Source: DAOLCO01 sp964612555 (GTDB taxonomy: Bacteria > Bdellovibrionota_C > UBA2361 > SZUA-149 > DAOLCO01). From it: a DNA stretch of 64,000 nucleotides. Under the pieces are notes generated by a model that saw only the letters and a list, made by a program, of their open reading frames with translations, was not told where the DNA came from and made no database searches. The stretch covers positions 194,100 through 258,099 of the forward strand of contig CAZTBW010000003.1 of the NCBI GenBank assembly GCA_964612555.1. Reading direction: 5' to 3'. Below, piece after piece: positions 26,983 through 34,623 of this stretch (positions are counted from its first letter, which is position 1; each line of letters begins with the position of its first letter). A program made the translations under genes and the position numbers.

Positions 26983-27982
26983 GCCATTTTGCAATATCTT
27001 TTGAGAAATAGCTTATAATCACCTGAGCCCCGGCTCTTTTAATTGAAGTAACAACTTCAGTTGCTGAGCGTCTGTAATCAAGCCAGTTATTTCTCGCAGC
27101 CGCATGAATCATCGCAAATTCACCACTGACATTATATGCAGCAATCGGAACATTAAAAGTATCCTTCACTCTTGCAATAACATCCAGGTAGGAAAGAGCT
27201 GGTTTTATCATGATAATATCCGCCCCTTCCTGAAGATCGATCTCAACTTCTCTCAACGCTTCAGAAGAGTTTCGTGGATCCATTTGATACTGACTACGAT
27301 CACCAAACTTAGGCGCTCCCTCAGCAGCTTCTCTAAAAGGTCCATAAAAAGAACTTGCATACTTCGCGGAATAACTCATCAGGATAACATGATCTAAGTT
27401 ATTATCATCAAGTCCATTTCTAAGTGATGATATCATGCCATCAAGCATTCCCGAAGGAGCAATAATATCCGCCCCGGCTTGAGCGTGAACGATAGAAGCT
27501 TCAGTAAGTAACTCAAGGGTAGGGTCATTAAGAAGATACCCTTCGGGAAGCTTCTCATTATAATTTTTGGAGCCCCTGGTATTAATAACACCGCAATGAC
27601 CATGATCGGTGTATTCACAAAAACACATGTCTGATACGACCAGCATTTCAGGAGCTATCTCTTTTATCGCCCGGATAGCTTGAGGGATGATACCCTGAGG
27701 ACTATAATTATCCGAACCTGTTGCATCCTTACACTCCGGAATTCCAAAAAGGAGCACCGAAGATATCCCAAGAGATTTCAACTCCTTGATCTCCTTCTCC
27801 AAATGATCGATCGTCATCTGATATTGCCCCGGCATGGAAGAAATTTCTTTTTTCTCGTCTCTGCCATGTTTTATAAAAAGTGGATAAATCAAATCAGCAA
27901 GGTCAAGTCGAGTTTCCTCAACCATGTGTCTAATCGCAGAATTTAAGCGTAGTCTTCTAAGTCGGGTTACTGGAAATGACAT
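26972..27982 (-). CDS. hemB: Porphobilinogen synthase (delta-aminolevulinate dehydratase)
   Basis: Condenses two 5-aminolevulinate to porphobilinogen in tetrapyrrole synthesis. The zinc-type cysteine site is complete (VSDMCFCEYTDHGHCGV), and both active-site lysines are present (MSYSAKYASSFYGPFR and IMIKPALSYLD). I start it at ATG 27982 (MSFPVTRLRRLR), with GGAG upstream; a longer frame begins at 28042. The product is 336 residues, normal for the family. Single gene. Confidence 0.95.
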   Translation of the reverse strand: MSFPVTRLRRLRLNSAIRHMVEETRLDLADLIYPLFIKHGRDEKKEISSMPGQYQMTIDHLEKEIKELKSLGISSVLLFGIPECKDATGSDNYSPQGIIPQAIRAIKEIAPEMLVVSDMCFCEYTDHGHCGVINTRGSKNYNEKLPEGYLLNDPTLELLTEASIVHAQAGADIIAPSGMLDGMISSLRNGLDDNNLDHVILMSYSAKYASSFYGPFREAAEGAPKFGDRSQYQMDPRNSSEALREVEIDLQEGADIIMIKPALSYLDVIARVKDTFNVPIAAYNVSGEFAMIHAAARNNWLDYRRSATEVVTSIKRAGAQVIISYFSKDIAKWLNE

Positions 27983-28089
27983 TGGGATTCTCCATGAATT
28001 AAGTTGTAAAATTATATAGCATGATCTCCTGCACTTTTTCAAACGCGGGTTAAGAAAGAAGCAAAAAACGAGGACTTACAAGGGGATGG

Positions 28090-29168
28090 TTATTGTATAT
28101 GTCGTTCCAGTGTTCCATTTCTGAACACCCCGTAATCAATTGAAAAACCTGTATCACCATGTTCATTAAAGTTTAAGTGACCACTCACTCCTTTCAAATC
28201 GACTTTTTGTAATAAACCAAATACATCTTCTGACGACTCTGAAGCTGCCTTTCGTTCAGCAACGTCATAAATTATCTTAGCCATGTCGTATGCATATGCG
28301 TGAGTATAAATCGGGTCTTTACCAAAGCGCTCCCTGAAACGCTTTCTCCATTCAAGTATCTCCGGTTCTTTTGATAATAGAAACTCAGGTGCGGTAACTT
28401 TTATACCTTCAAGTTCATGAGCTTCCAGTAGTGGCACCGCATCCAAAAGATCATACGTTGATACCGTATTATCTTCAGCAATAAGATTATATAGCCTGAA
28501 TGTCTTTACCATAGGCACAGCATTGTGCTGAAACCCGCTCAAAAACATCAAGTCCGGCTTGAAATTTTTTACCTTTAATGCAATCGTTTTAAAATCTGTA
28601 ACATCCATCTGATATGGTATAACCTGAATATCAGATATACCCATTTCACGTAAGCCAGGTATAATGACCTCAGTCTGTTGTTCCTCAACGGTAGGAGTTA
28701 TTACATATATAATTGAAATCTTTTTTACTTCTCTTTTTTTCATGTAATCAAGGAAAAGATACGCCTCATCTTTAAAGTTGACCCAGGTTCTTACATTGTA
28801 TGGATTTTTCGCTCTTAAGTGTGAATCAAACACCCACGCAATATTGGGAATTTTTTGTTTAACAAGAGTATCTTCAATCGCCATGTATTGTGGCTTTATT
28901 CCACTGACATAGATATCGGTTTTTTTTGTAGCTGCATTCGCAAAATAGTAAGTGTATTTCTCCCACTCCCCTCATTATCCTGCCAGTCCCAATGAACAAG
29001 AGCATTCTTCTCAGGAGAAAGCTCCTCTCTAAAAAAATCCACTCCTTCACGAACTGAAGCACCATAAATAGCGAGATCACGAGTCATGGGAAGGTTACAA
29101 GCCACTCGTAATTCCCCAAAGACATTTTCGGTAATCAGTAAAGAAATTAAGAACAATACATATCTCAT
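28090..29168 (-). pseudogene. ABC-type periplasmic substrate-binding protein, frameshifted at a homopolymer
   Basis: Two frames together make one protein of about 360 residues in the Peripla_BP_6 (branched-chain amino-acid receptor) family. The 5' frame (28896-29168) has a signal peptide (MRYVLFLISLLITENVFG) and NLPMTRDLAIYGASVREGVDFF. The 3' frame (to 28090) continues with VKKISIIYVITP, PDLMFLSGFQH and DPIYTHAYAYDMAKIIYDVAER. They are separated at a run of eight T on the + strand (28920-28927); one extra base gives continuous reading through KKTDIYVSGIKPQYMAIEDT. Real mutation, slippage or sequencing error cannot be told apart here. Confidence 0.8.
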
Positions 29169-29329
29169 AGTTATCCTGCTTCATGGTCTGCGTTCAGTCT
29201 ATCGCAATCAAGTCGAAAAAGTATAAGCGATTGCCGGTAGCAAAAAAAGAAAAATGATCAATAAAAGAAATATAACGGTGGGGGGGAAACCATTAGAAGA
29301 GATCATACCCTCCGTTATACCTTTTACGA

Positions 29330-29914
29330 CTACCGTATCCGCAAATGCGGATATAGTAAGTCGATATTTTCTAAACTCGCGCTCGCCCTTGTGGGATCCT
29401 TTTTTGGAGGGAAGCAACAATACACGAGAAAAAATATCATCCCAATAAAGATGATGCGCAGTACCATAAAAAGAGACTCCTTTGTCTCTTTTTCAGCAAG
29501 TTTTCTCATTTTCCATTTGTATTCGTTACTCTCTATGAAGTATGGTCCTACTCCATAGAGCTCTACAGGTTCCATAACTTCGAGTTCTCCCTTGGATCCA
29601 AGGGTACGCTGTATCTTCTCACCCTCGCGATTCTGATATTCAACTGTGGCGTAGACAGCATATTTACTACGCTCACTTTCCAGAACTTCAACTACTTTGC
29701 CTGAATACCTGTGCTCCTCCATAATAGTCAGGAAAAGCCCAAAGAATAAACAAAGTTTTAAATACATAAAGAGAATTTCATTACGAAGACTCTCCATACG
29801 CACACTACCACTACGTACCCTTGCTTTTTGCACAAAAAACACTATTACAAACATAACGATTGATGTTGCAATCAGCAAAAAGCCGAGCAGTTGGTGCTCA
29901 TTAAATCCAAACAT
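29330..29914 (-). CDS. Small membrane protein, possibly DUF3592-like and frameshifted
   Basis: A 194-residue frame with three hydrophobic segments (about 9-28, 47-62 and 150-168) around a beta-rich loop (HRYSGKVVEVLESERSKYAVYATVEYQNREGEK) resembling DUF3592. An overlapping frame (29208-29420) ends in a strong hydrophobic helix (VIFLLLIIFLFLLPAIAYTF). The two could be one protein broken at the run of six T near 29400. The DUF3592 assignment is tentative. Confidence 0.55.
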   Translation of the reverse strand: MFGFNEHQLLGFLLIATSIVMFVIVFFVQKARVRSGSVRMESLRNEILFMYLKLCLFFGLFLTIMEEHRYSGKVVEVLESERSKYAVYATVEYQNREGEKIQRTLGSKGELEVMEPVELYGVGPYFIESNEYKWKMRKLAEKETKESLFMVLRIIFIGMIFFLVYCCFPPKKDPTRASASLENIDLLYPHLRIR

Positions 29915-30219
29915 CTTAAATTCCCTTTCGTACTAAAACAGAACAGGTGCAAGGCACTAAAAACCATTATTAATCCTCCACCGTCTGGGGAATCAGACCC
30001 CGGAGGTTAGCTCATCTACCAAGATTTAATTTTGAAACACCAGGGATTCTATCCTTAGTGCAAAGACAATCTGACAGTAAAATACAGCTTATTACACAGT
30101 AGATCAATAGCACCCGATATCTACATAACAATCACTAATTATTTCTGGTAGTTACGAGATATCATTCAACTCCTCCCTCCCTAAATAAACGGACTGTCTA
30201 TGCAAAAAAGGAAAGATTG
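29915..30219. other. Gene-free region with a degenerate MITE end
   Basis: No credible gene. At about 30187-30211 the sequence CGGACTGTCTATGCAAAAAA resembles one end of the MITE-like element (CGGACTGTCTCTGCAAAAAG), an apparent truncated copy just left of the full copy at 30220. Confidence 0.45.
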
Positions 30220-30320
30220 ATTCTACCCTTTTTGCACATGAGTTAGGGGGCTGAAGTCTGTGAGCATTTAACATGCTTACTAGCAATGAACACGGATTGT
30301 TTCTGCAAAAAGGGTAGAAT
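30220..30320. mobile_element. MITE-like element, copy 2 (101 bp), next to tRNA-Gly
   Basis: Same 101-bp element as 10148-10248 but inverted, with identical 17-bp terminal repeats and eight internal differences. Its last base is also the A of the tRNA CCA end (minus strand). Confidence 0.8.
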
Positions 30321-30385
30321 GGAGCGGGTGACGGGGATCGAACCCGTGGCCTCCTGCTTGGCAAGCAGGCGTTCTAGCCGCTAAA
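30320..30385 (-). tRNA. tRNA-Gly(GCC) 3' portion, split by prophage integration (att site)
   Basis: On the minus strand the sequence folds as tRNA from the D-arm to CCA: D-loop AGCGGCTA, anticodon stem-loop CCTGC-TTGCCAA-GCAGG (anticodon GCC, glycine), T-arm ACGGG-TTCGATC-CCCGT, acceptor strand CACCCGC, T73 and encoded CCA. The expected 5' acceptor strand (GCGGGTG) and bases 1-10 are missing: homology stops at about 30385. This is the leftover 3' part of the target tRNA at the prophage boundary; the rebuilt tRNA should lie at the other prophage end, outside the window. Confidence 0.8.
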
Positions 30386-30425
30386 GGGCACTGAAAAAAA
30401 TAATACAAAATAACAAAAAAAGGAC

Positions 30426-30454
30426 TTGCAGCATAGTATCACCCGTGATACTAT
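30426..30454 (+). promoter_or_regulatory. hicAB promoter with palindromic operator
   Basis: TTGCAG (30426-30431) and TACTAT (30449-30454) are 17 bp apart. A perfect palindrome AGTATCAC-CC-GTGATACT (30435-30452) covers the spacer and the -10 box. The -10 box ends only six bases before the ATG at 30461 and no binding site is present, so the mRNA may be leaderless. Repression by the HicB RHH domain is inferred. Confidence 0.55.
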
Positions 30455-30460
30455 ATAAAT

Positions 30461-30697
30461 ATGAAGAGAGAAAAAGCATTAAAAGAATTGGCGAGCGTGA
30501 CGAATGTAAGGTTTGATCGCTTTTTAACAATTTGCCGGACGTTTTTTGATGTGAGAGATGCGAAAGGCTCACACATCGTGGTCAGCCTGCCAGATGGCAC
30601 ACCGTACGCAATTCAAAGTGGTGGGGGGAAGGCTAAACCGTATCAAGTGAGGGCGATAATTAAAGCAATCGAGAGCTTAGAAGAAAAGGAGGAATAA
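30461..30697 (+). CDS. hicA: HicA-type mRNA interferase toxin
   Basis: A 78-residue protein with the HicA dsRNA-binding-like core: KGSHIVVSLPDGTPYAIQSGGGKAKPYQVRAIIKAIE, where the GSH histidine is the catalytic residue of the family. HicA cuts mRNA/tmRNA. It is the first gene of the prophage left arm, one base upstream of hicB, and has no visible ribosome binding site. Confidence 0.85.
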   Translation: MKREKALKELASVTNVRFDRFLTICRTFFDVRDAKGSHIVVSLPDGTPYAIQSGGGKAKPYQVRAIIKAIESLEEKEE

Positions 30698-30698
30698 A

Positions 30699-31040
30699 AT
30701 GAAAACTAAAGAATTACTAAGACGATATAGAACTGAAGTGTTTTACAGCGAAGAAGATGAGGGCTTTATAGCTTACTTCTTGGAACTCGGAATGAACGCA
30801 TCCGGGTGGGGAGAGACTAGAGAAGACGCATTAAAGGAATTAGATAATGCAGCTACTTTAGTCATAGGAGTACTCAAGAAAGATGGCAAGGAAATACCCG
30901 AACCTTTCTCTCTGCAGAACTTTTCTGGGAAGTTCGTACTAAGAACGTCTCCTGAACACCACAGAGAGTTAATTATTAGCGCGAAACGGGCTGGGAAGTC
31001 CCTTAATCAGTTTGTTAATCGCAAACTGGGATTAACCTAG
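30699..31040 (+). CDS. hicB: HicB-type antitoxin with C-terminal ribbon-helix-helix
   Basis: A 113-residue protein. The N-terminal partial RNase H-like domain shows EVFYSEEDEGFIAYFLELGMNASGWGETREDALKEL, typical of HicB. The C-terminus (GKFVLRTSPEHHRELIISAKRAGKSLNQFVNRKL) is a ribbon-helix-helix DNA-binding domain. It should neutralise HicA and repress the operon at the palindrome upstream. A GGAGG binding site lies before the start. Confidence 0.88.
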   Translation: MKTKELLRRYRTEVFYSEEDEGFIAYFLELGMNASGWGETREDALKELDNAATLVIGVLKKDGKEIPEPFSLQNFSGKFVLRTSPEHHRELIISAKRAGKSLNQFVNRKLGLT

Positions 31041-31391
31041 CAAACTCTCTACTTGACGAACATATCGCCCTTGAGTATTTTGATCTGGGGAGATCTGCGC
31101 TGAGCTAATTCGCGCAAACGATGATAAAATGTAGCTGCGTTGGCACTCCAACATCCCCGCTGCCCTGGTATAACTGCACCGAGATCCCGCCCAGAACCGG
31201 GCAATCAATTGTCCTCAGATCCGTCTGTGAACACATGCAACCTCAGCACGGCGAGCTGAGGTGCAGATTTGTTTGTGCCGACAGGGTAAATAGTCGCTCA
31301 GAAACTTGGGTAATTGATGTCTTGGGGATAATATTATCGCTTACCCGCACACCTCGAGAGCTACGCTGCTTTGAGTGGAGGAGCGACGAGA
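31041..31391. other. Gene-poor region upstream of the endolysin
   Basis: No convincing gene. A 92-codon frame (31121-31399) lacks a binding site and overlaps the endolysin start. A hairpin CCTCAGC-N7-GCTGAGG lies at 31241-31261. The region looks less AT-rich than its flanks and could hold a leader or small RNA. Confidence 0.35.
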
Positions 31392-31817
31392 ATGAGTGAT
31401 CACCTCAAACTCATCAATCAGCTCAAGCGACATGAGGGTTTCTCAAGCAAGCCTTACATCTGCCCGGGTGGATACCTCACTATTGGCTACGGTAGAAATC
31501 TTGATGCAAACGGTATCACCAAGGAAGAAGCTGAAAGGCTTCTGAGGAATGACATTGAGCAAGCTGAACTCGATGCATTCAAGTTTCTTGGTCAAAATGT
31601 TGAGAGCATGTCCGCTGCTCGGCGAGGTGCGTTGATTAACATGGCATTCAATCTTGGAGCTGCAAGACTTGGGGCGTTCGAGAAGTTTCGAGCTGCGTTG
31701 CTCGATAAGGACTGGGAACGAGCGGCGAAGGAGATGGAAGGCTCAAAGTGGTATTCTCAGGTCGGTAATCGAGCGAAACAGCTCGTGATACAAATGCGAA
31801 CGGGAGAATGGCGGTAA
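31392..31817 (+). CDS. Phage endolysin, GH24 (T4-type) lysozyme
   Basis: A 141-residue muramidase. I start it at ATG 31392, with GAGGAG upstream. The catalytic Glu is in RHEGF (about residue 12), followed by YICPGGYLTIGYGRNLD; the Asp of T4 lysozyme is Cys here (position of YIC), as in many phage relatives, and the Thr is in YLTIGYG. The rest (SAARRGALINMAFNLGAARL, KWYSQVGNRAKQLV) is standard. It degrades peptidoglycan at lysis. It lies on + while the holin-like genes are on -, which is unusual. Confidence 0.9.
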   Translation: MSDHLKLINQLKRHEGFSSKPYICPGGYLTIGYGRNLDANGITKEEAERLLRNDIEQAELDAFKFLGQNVESMSAARRGALINMAFNLGAARLGAFEKFRAALLDKDWERAAKEMEGSKWYSQVGNRAKQLVIQMRTGEWR

Positions 31818-31873
31818 TTAGTTACGCCATCGACATATTACCAAAACATGTCGAAAAATCGGAGAATTTAAAC

Positions 31874-32290
31874 ATGACAAAAGTAGCTAAAATTTTATAT
31901 CCAGACATAGATGTGAATTATTTTGAACTGTGGGATTATCAACCCATCATAGATTACTTAGGAGAAGTTTTAATTCAAAGAGAATCAGGCGAATATGAAG
32001 GAGATATTCACGTTCTTCTTCTCGAAGATGGTTGGTATGGATTTGTAAGTATCGGTTACGGCTCTTGTTCGGGTTGTGATGCACTTAAAGCATGCGATTC
32101 CTACGAAGACCTTGAGACGCTGATATTGGGAATAGTAAATAGTGTGAAATGGTTTAAGTCTTCGCAGGAGGTATTAGATTGTATCTTAAGCGAAGAAAGA
32201 AAATTTAGTTATTACTTCCATGAAGAGTCCTATCAAGAGTTCTGCGAAGAAGCAAAGACAAAACTTTTACAAATTAAAGCTGAGAGATGA
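31874..32290 (+). CDS. Hypothetical phage protein
   Basis: Started at ATG 31874, where GGAG lies about nine bases upstream; the frame opens earlier, overlapping the endolysin. The 138-residue acidic product contains WDYQPIIDYLGEV, a Gly/Cys-rich turn (GYGSCSGCDALKAC) and a helical C-terminus. No family recognised. It is part of the + strand left-arm cluster of small soluble proteins. Confidence 0.65.
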   Translation: MTKVAKILYPDIDVNYFELWDYQPIIDYLGEVLIQRESGEYEGDIHVLLLEDGWYGFVSIGYGSCSGCDALKACDSYEDLETLILGIVNSVKWFKSSQEVLDCILSEERKFSYYFHEESYQEFCEEAKTKLLQIKAER

Positions 32291-32307
32291 ACTGCGGAAA
32301 CTGAGCA

Positions 32308-32829
32308 ATGTTAGACTTTTACAACAAGAAGGTTCTGATCATCGGCGGGGCTCCCTATTCTGCCGATCTCTCTGATTTTGATTTTGTGGTCGATGTAAAT
32401 TGTCATCACCCAGAAATCCCAAACAAGTTCCTGAGCGACGAGTTTCCAGAAGTTCCGGGAGAAGAACGGAAAATGTACTTGAGAGTTGATGCTGAATTAA
32501 TTTTTATTGGAAACAGGCATCAGTACAAGGGAGTGAATCCCTATGGAGTTGAATATGAGTGGGCAAACATTTTCAGGAAGAGTTTTAAAAAAAATATTAA
32601 TCCGCTGATGGGGAGTTTTGCGATTGAGTTTTTTCGGTCTCGCTGCGTGGCAGAGATATTAGTTGATGGAATGGATTTGTATCACGAGGGGCAGAAATGC
32701 GAGTTCTCAGACTATCTTTCGGGGAGCCATGATATTAGGCTTGATATCGAATATTTGCAGAGAGTTAAGAGACTTGACGCTCGGGTTGTCTATTCTGACG
32801 AACTTAATAGGGTTTTGGGGTTGTATTAA
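32308..32829 (+). CDS. Putative glycosyltransferase-29/42-like (sialyltransferase-like) protein
   Basis: A 173-residue protein beginning KKVLIIGGAPYSADLSDFDFVVDVNC, which resembles the nucleotide-sugar binding start of GT29/GT42 sialyltransferase-like proteins (VLIIGNGPSA pattern). Later NPLMGSFAIEFF and VDGMDLYHEG are also in keeping with that fold. It is short for the family and may be a minimal domain. Could modify host surface glycans or phage particles; this is inference from a weak resemblance. Confidence 0.5.
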   Translation: MLDFYNKKVLIIGGAPYSADLSDFDFVVDVNCHHPEIPNKFLSDEFPEVPGEERKMYLRVDAELIFIGNRHQYKGVNPYGVEYEWANIFRKSFKKNINPLMGSFAIEFFRSRCVAEILVDGMDLYHEGQKCEFSDYLSGSHDIRLDIEYLQRVKRLDARVVYSDELNRVLGLY

Positions 32830-32867
32830 GTTTGAATCTTTTTTTCCGTTTTTTTGAATCAAAACCC

Positions 32868-32896
32868 TTGACAGTACGCAAGATACGTACTAAAAT
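32868..32896 (+). promoter_or_regulatory. Strong promoter with inverted repeat in the spacer
   Basis: TTGACA (32868-32873), 17 bp, TAAAAT (32891-32896). The spacer is flanked by AGTACG and CGTACT (32873-32878 and 32886-32891), a 6-bp inverted repeat that would place a repressor between the boxes. It drives the small-gene cluster from 32955 on. Confidence 0.65.
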
Positions 32897-32914
32897 GTAA
32901 CTATAATAACAAAT

Positions 32915-32933
32915 CGGCGATTGCAGATCGCTG
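32915..32933 (+). other. 5' leader hairpin before the 32955 gene
   Basis: A 7-bp stem (CGGCGAT/ATCGCTG) with loop TGCAG, followed by AGCTTGAGGAGC and the ATG. The same layout recurs at 33196-33216. Confidence 0.5.
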
Positions 32934-32954
32934 ATAGCTTGAGGAGCAAAAACC

Positions 32955-33179
32955 ATGAAAATTAAACACGAAAATGTAGAGCTAACTCTCACACAAGAAG
33001 CGTATCTTAGTACACATGTAAATAGCATGGGGTACGAGTTTGAGTGTTTCCGCGCTCATGCTGTCGACGCAGACGGCGAGGAGTACCAGGTTATCTGGGA
33101 GATCACCAACTCAGATGCGGACGAGCAGGATGAGATGGTCGCAAGCTGGGATAAGATCTCAGACGCATATAAAATCTAA
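32955..33179 (+). CDS. Small hypothetical phage protein
   Basis: A 74-residue acidic protein with the GAGGAG binding site nine to ten bases upstream. The sequence (ELTLTQEAYLSTHVNS, EYQVIWEITNSDADEQDEMVASWDKISDAYKI) suggests a small alpha/beta fold similar in style to other phage host-takeover proteins, but no family is recognised. It is first after the strong promoter at 32868. Confidence 0.7.
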   Translation: MKIKHENVELTLTQEAYLSTHVNSMGYEFECFRAHAVDADGEEYQVIWEITNSDADEQDEMVASWDKISDAYKI

Positions 33180-33195
33180 ATCAAAGATAAACAAA

Positions 33196-33216
33196 GCGTC
33201 GAGTGTAGCTCGACGC
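33196..33216 (+). other. 5' leader hairpin before the 33235 gene
   Basis: A perfect 8-bp stem GCGTCGAG/CTCGACGC with loop TGTAG, followed three bases later by the shared AGCTTGAGGAGC ribosome-binding segment. No U-tract follows, so an RNA stability or translation element is more likely than a terminator. Confidence 0.5.
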
Positions 33217-33234
33217 GAGCTTGAGGAGCGGAAA

Positions 33235-33675
33235 ATGAAAAACTATATCACAAAAAAATTGAAGTTTTACTTTGCAGACTTAGACTTCTCAAATCGTGCT
33301 TTATTTTTAGAAAATCATGTCTCTCTTGTTTGCGATCAGCAACTCTCGCAGCTAATATGCAACAGAATAGACATAAGAAAGAACACAGAAGAATTTTTGG
33401 AAAACGAGAAAAATATACTTTCGTGCGCTATAATAGCGCACGAAACAACAGCAAAAAGAAAAGCGATAAAATTGTGGACATCAAGTGCTAAAGTAGAAGA
33501 TGAAGAAGCTCTTCTTCTCGATTTAGCAAGCTGTGTCTCTCACTTGAATTTAGCATACGAATATAAACATGCTCGTACGTACGACTCTGTAAATACTAAT
33601 CACGTAAAGAGAGAAGCTAGAAGAAATGTGATTGAAGCAGCAGAGCGAGAGTTGAATGTTAAAGTAGAGTTATAA
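33235..33675 (+). CDS. Hypothetical phage protein, helical
   Basis: Started at ATG 33235 with GAGGAG upstream; the same frame is open from 33040 across the preceding gene but that part is a shadow. The 146-residue product is helical and mixed-charge (RKNTEEFLENEKNIL, AIKLWTSSAKVEDEEALLLDLASCVSHLNLAYEYKH). No family recognised. Confidence 0.65.
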   Translation: MKNYITKKLKFYFADLDFSNRALFLENHVSLVCDQQLSQLICNRIDIRKNTEEFLENEKNILSCAIIAHETTAKRKAIKLWTSSAKVEDEEALLLDLASCVSHLNLAYEYKHARTYDSVNTNHVKREARRNVIEAAERELNVKVEL

Positions 33676-33689
33676 AAAGGTAAGCGAAT

Positions 33690-34241
33690 ATGAAGAAAGA
33701 AATTAAAGAAGCAATGGAATATGTACAAGAACAAAAAGAAGGATTTTTGTTCTTCCGATGGAAACATGATCTCAAGATTCAAGAAGCGTGGATTCTTGTT
33801 AATCGCAATTCAGGAAAGATAACTCTTGATTATAACAATACGACATCAAGCAGTCTAACTAGAGATGTCGCAGATGGAGAAGCTATCAAGTTGTATATAG
33901 ATTCAACATTAACAAATCAGACAATAAGTATTTTGCTTAAAAAGCTGGAAATGTCAGGATTGTATGATGATATTCTCGATGAAGAATTTGGACACACAGA
34001 GCTAACGGAAAAATGGGAAGAATTAGTAAGAGCAGAAGCGGCTCAAGGCTCATATCTGAGTGTCGTAGAGAATCTCGACGATTACTATGAGTACAGAGAT
34101 TTAGATTTGTCTCAAATTGAAAAAGAGATTGAAAAGTTTGAAGAAGAAAGGAGAGAAGAGGAAGGAGTCTCTGTGATTTATTTAATAAATAAAGACGACA
34201 TTAGAAATTACATCGAAAACAGAATTGCGCAAATGAGCTAA
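33690..34241 (+). CDS. Hypothetical phage protein, acidic
   Basis: A 183-residue protein with an N-terminal alpha/beta part (KKEIKEAMEYVQEQKEGFLFFRWKHDLKI) and a long acidic helix (LDLSQIEKEIEKFEEERREEEG, about 137-160). It follows 33675 after 14 bases and is co-transcribed. Not recognised. Confidence 0.65.
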   Translation: MKKEIKEAMEYVQEQKEGFLFFRWKHDLKIQEAWILVNRNSGKITLDYNNTTSSSLTRDVADGEAIKLYIDSTLTNQTISILLKKLEMSGLYDDILDEEFGHTELTEKWEELVRAEAAQGSYLSVVENLDDYYEYRDLDLSQIEKEIEKFEEERREEEGVSVIYLINKDDIRNYIENRIAQMS

Positions 34242-34259
34242 GAACTTGAAAGGGTTAAT

Positions 34260-34622
34260 ATGAGTATTGTATTTCAGAACGATAAGCAACTAATCACGAG
34301 CACTAATTATTTCGAAACAGAACATGCAAAAAGTGGACTTTGCTTTCTTTCTGTAAATGCTGGTGCGATCAGACTACTACTTCCAGCTTCGCTCGAAAAA
34401 CACTTAGTTGACATGAAAGACACGTCTGTAGAAATAGAAAAAAATATAGAAAGAACAGACAGTCTCGTGGTTTGGTTTGATGACAGAACAGATGCTCCGT
34501 TTCGTCTTCAGATCGACTATCAGATGTGCGATCATGTTCCCAAAAAAGACACTTGGGATTTTTTTGTTTATGATCAAAATTTCAATGTCTTGTTAAAAAC
34601 TAAATGTAAGGTCTTAAACTAA
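34260..34622 (+). CDS. Hypothetical phage protein
   Basis: A 120-residue protein, largely beta by pattern (SIVFQNDKQLITSTNYF, SLVVWFDDRTDAPFRLQIDYQMCDH). AAAGGG lies before the ATG at 34260. One base separates its stop from the next gene, so the pair is co-translated. Not recognised. Confidence 0.65.
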   Translation: MSIVFQNDKQLITSTNYFETEHAKSGLCFLSVNAGAIRLLLPASLEKHLVDMKDTSVEIEKNIERTDSLVVWFDDRTDAPFRLQIDYQMCDHVPKKDTWDFFVYDQNFNVLLKTKCKVLN

Positions 34623-34623
34623 A

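Noticed and set aside
28874..29080. Third frame across the broken substrate-binding gene
   Set aside because: Its translation is not protein-like and the other two frames join into a known family with one base added.
31121..31399. A 92-codon frame upstream of the endolysin
   Set aside because: No binding site, odd composition and overlap with the endolysin start.
33040..33234. N-terminal extension of the 33235 gene
   Set aside because: It lies over the 32955 gene in another frame and has no start signal; GAGGAG supports ATG 33235.
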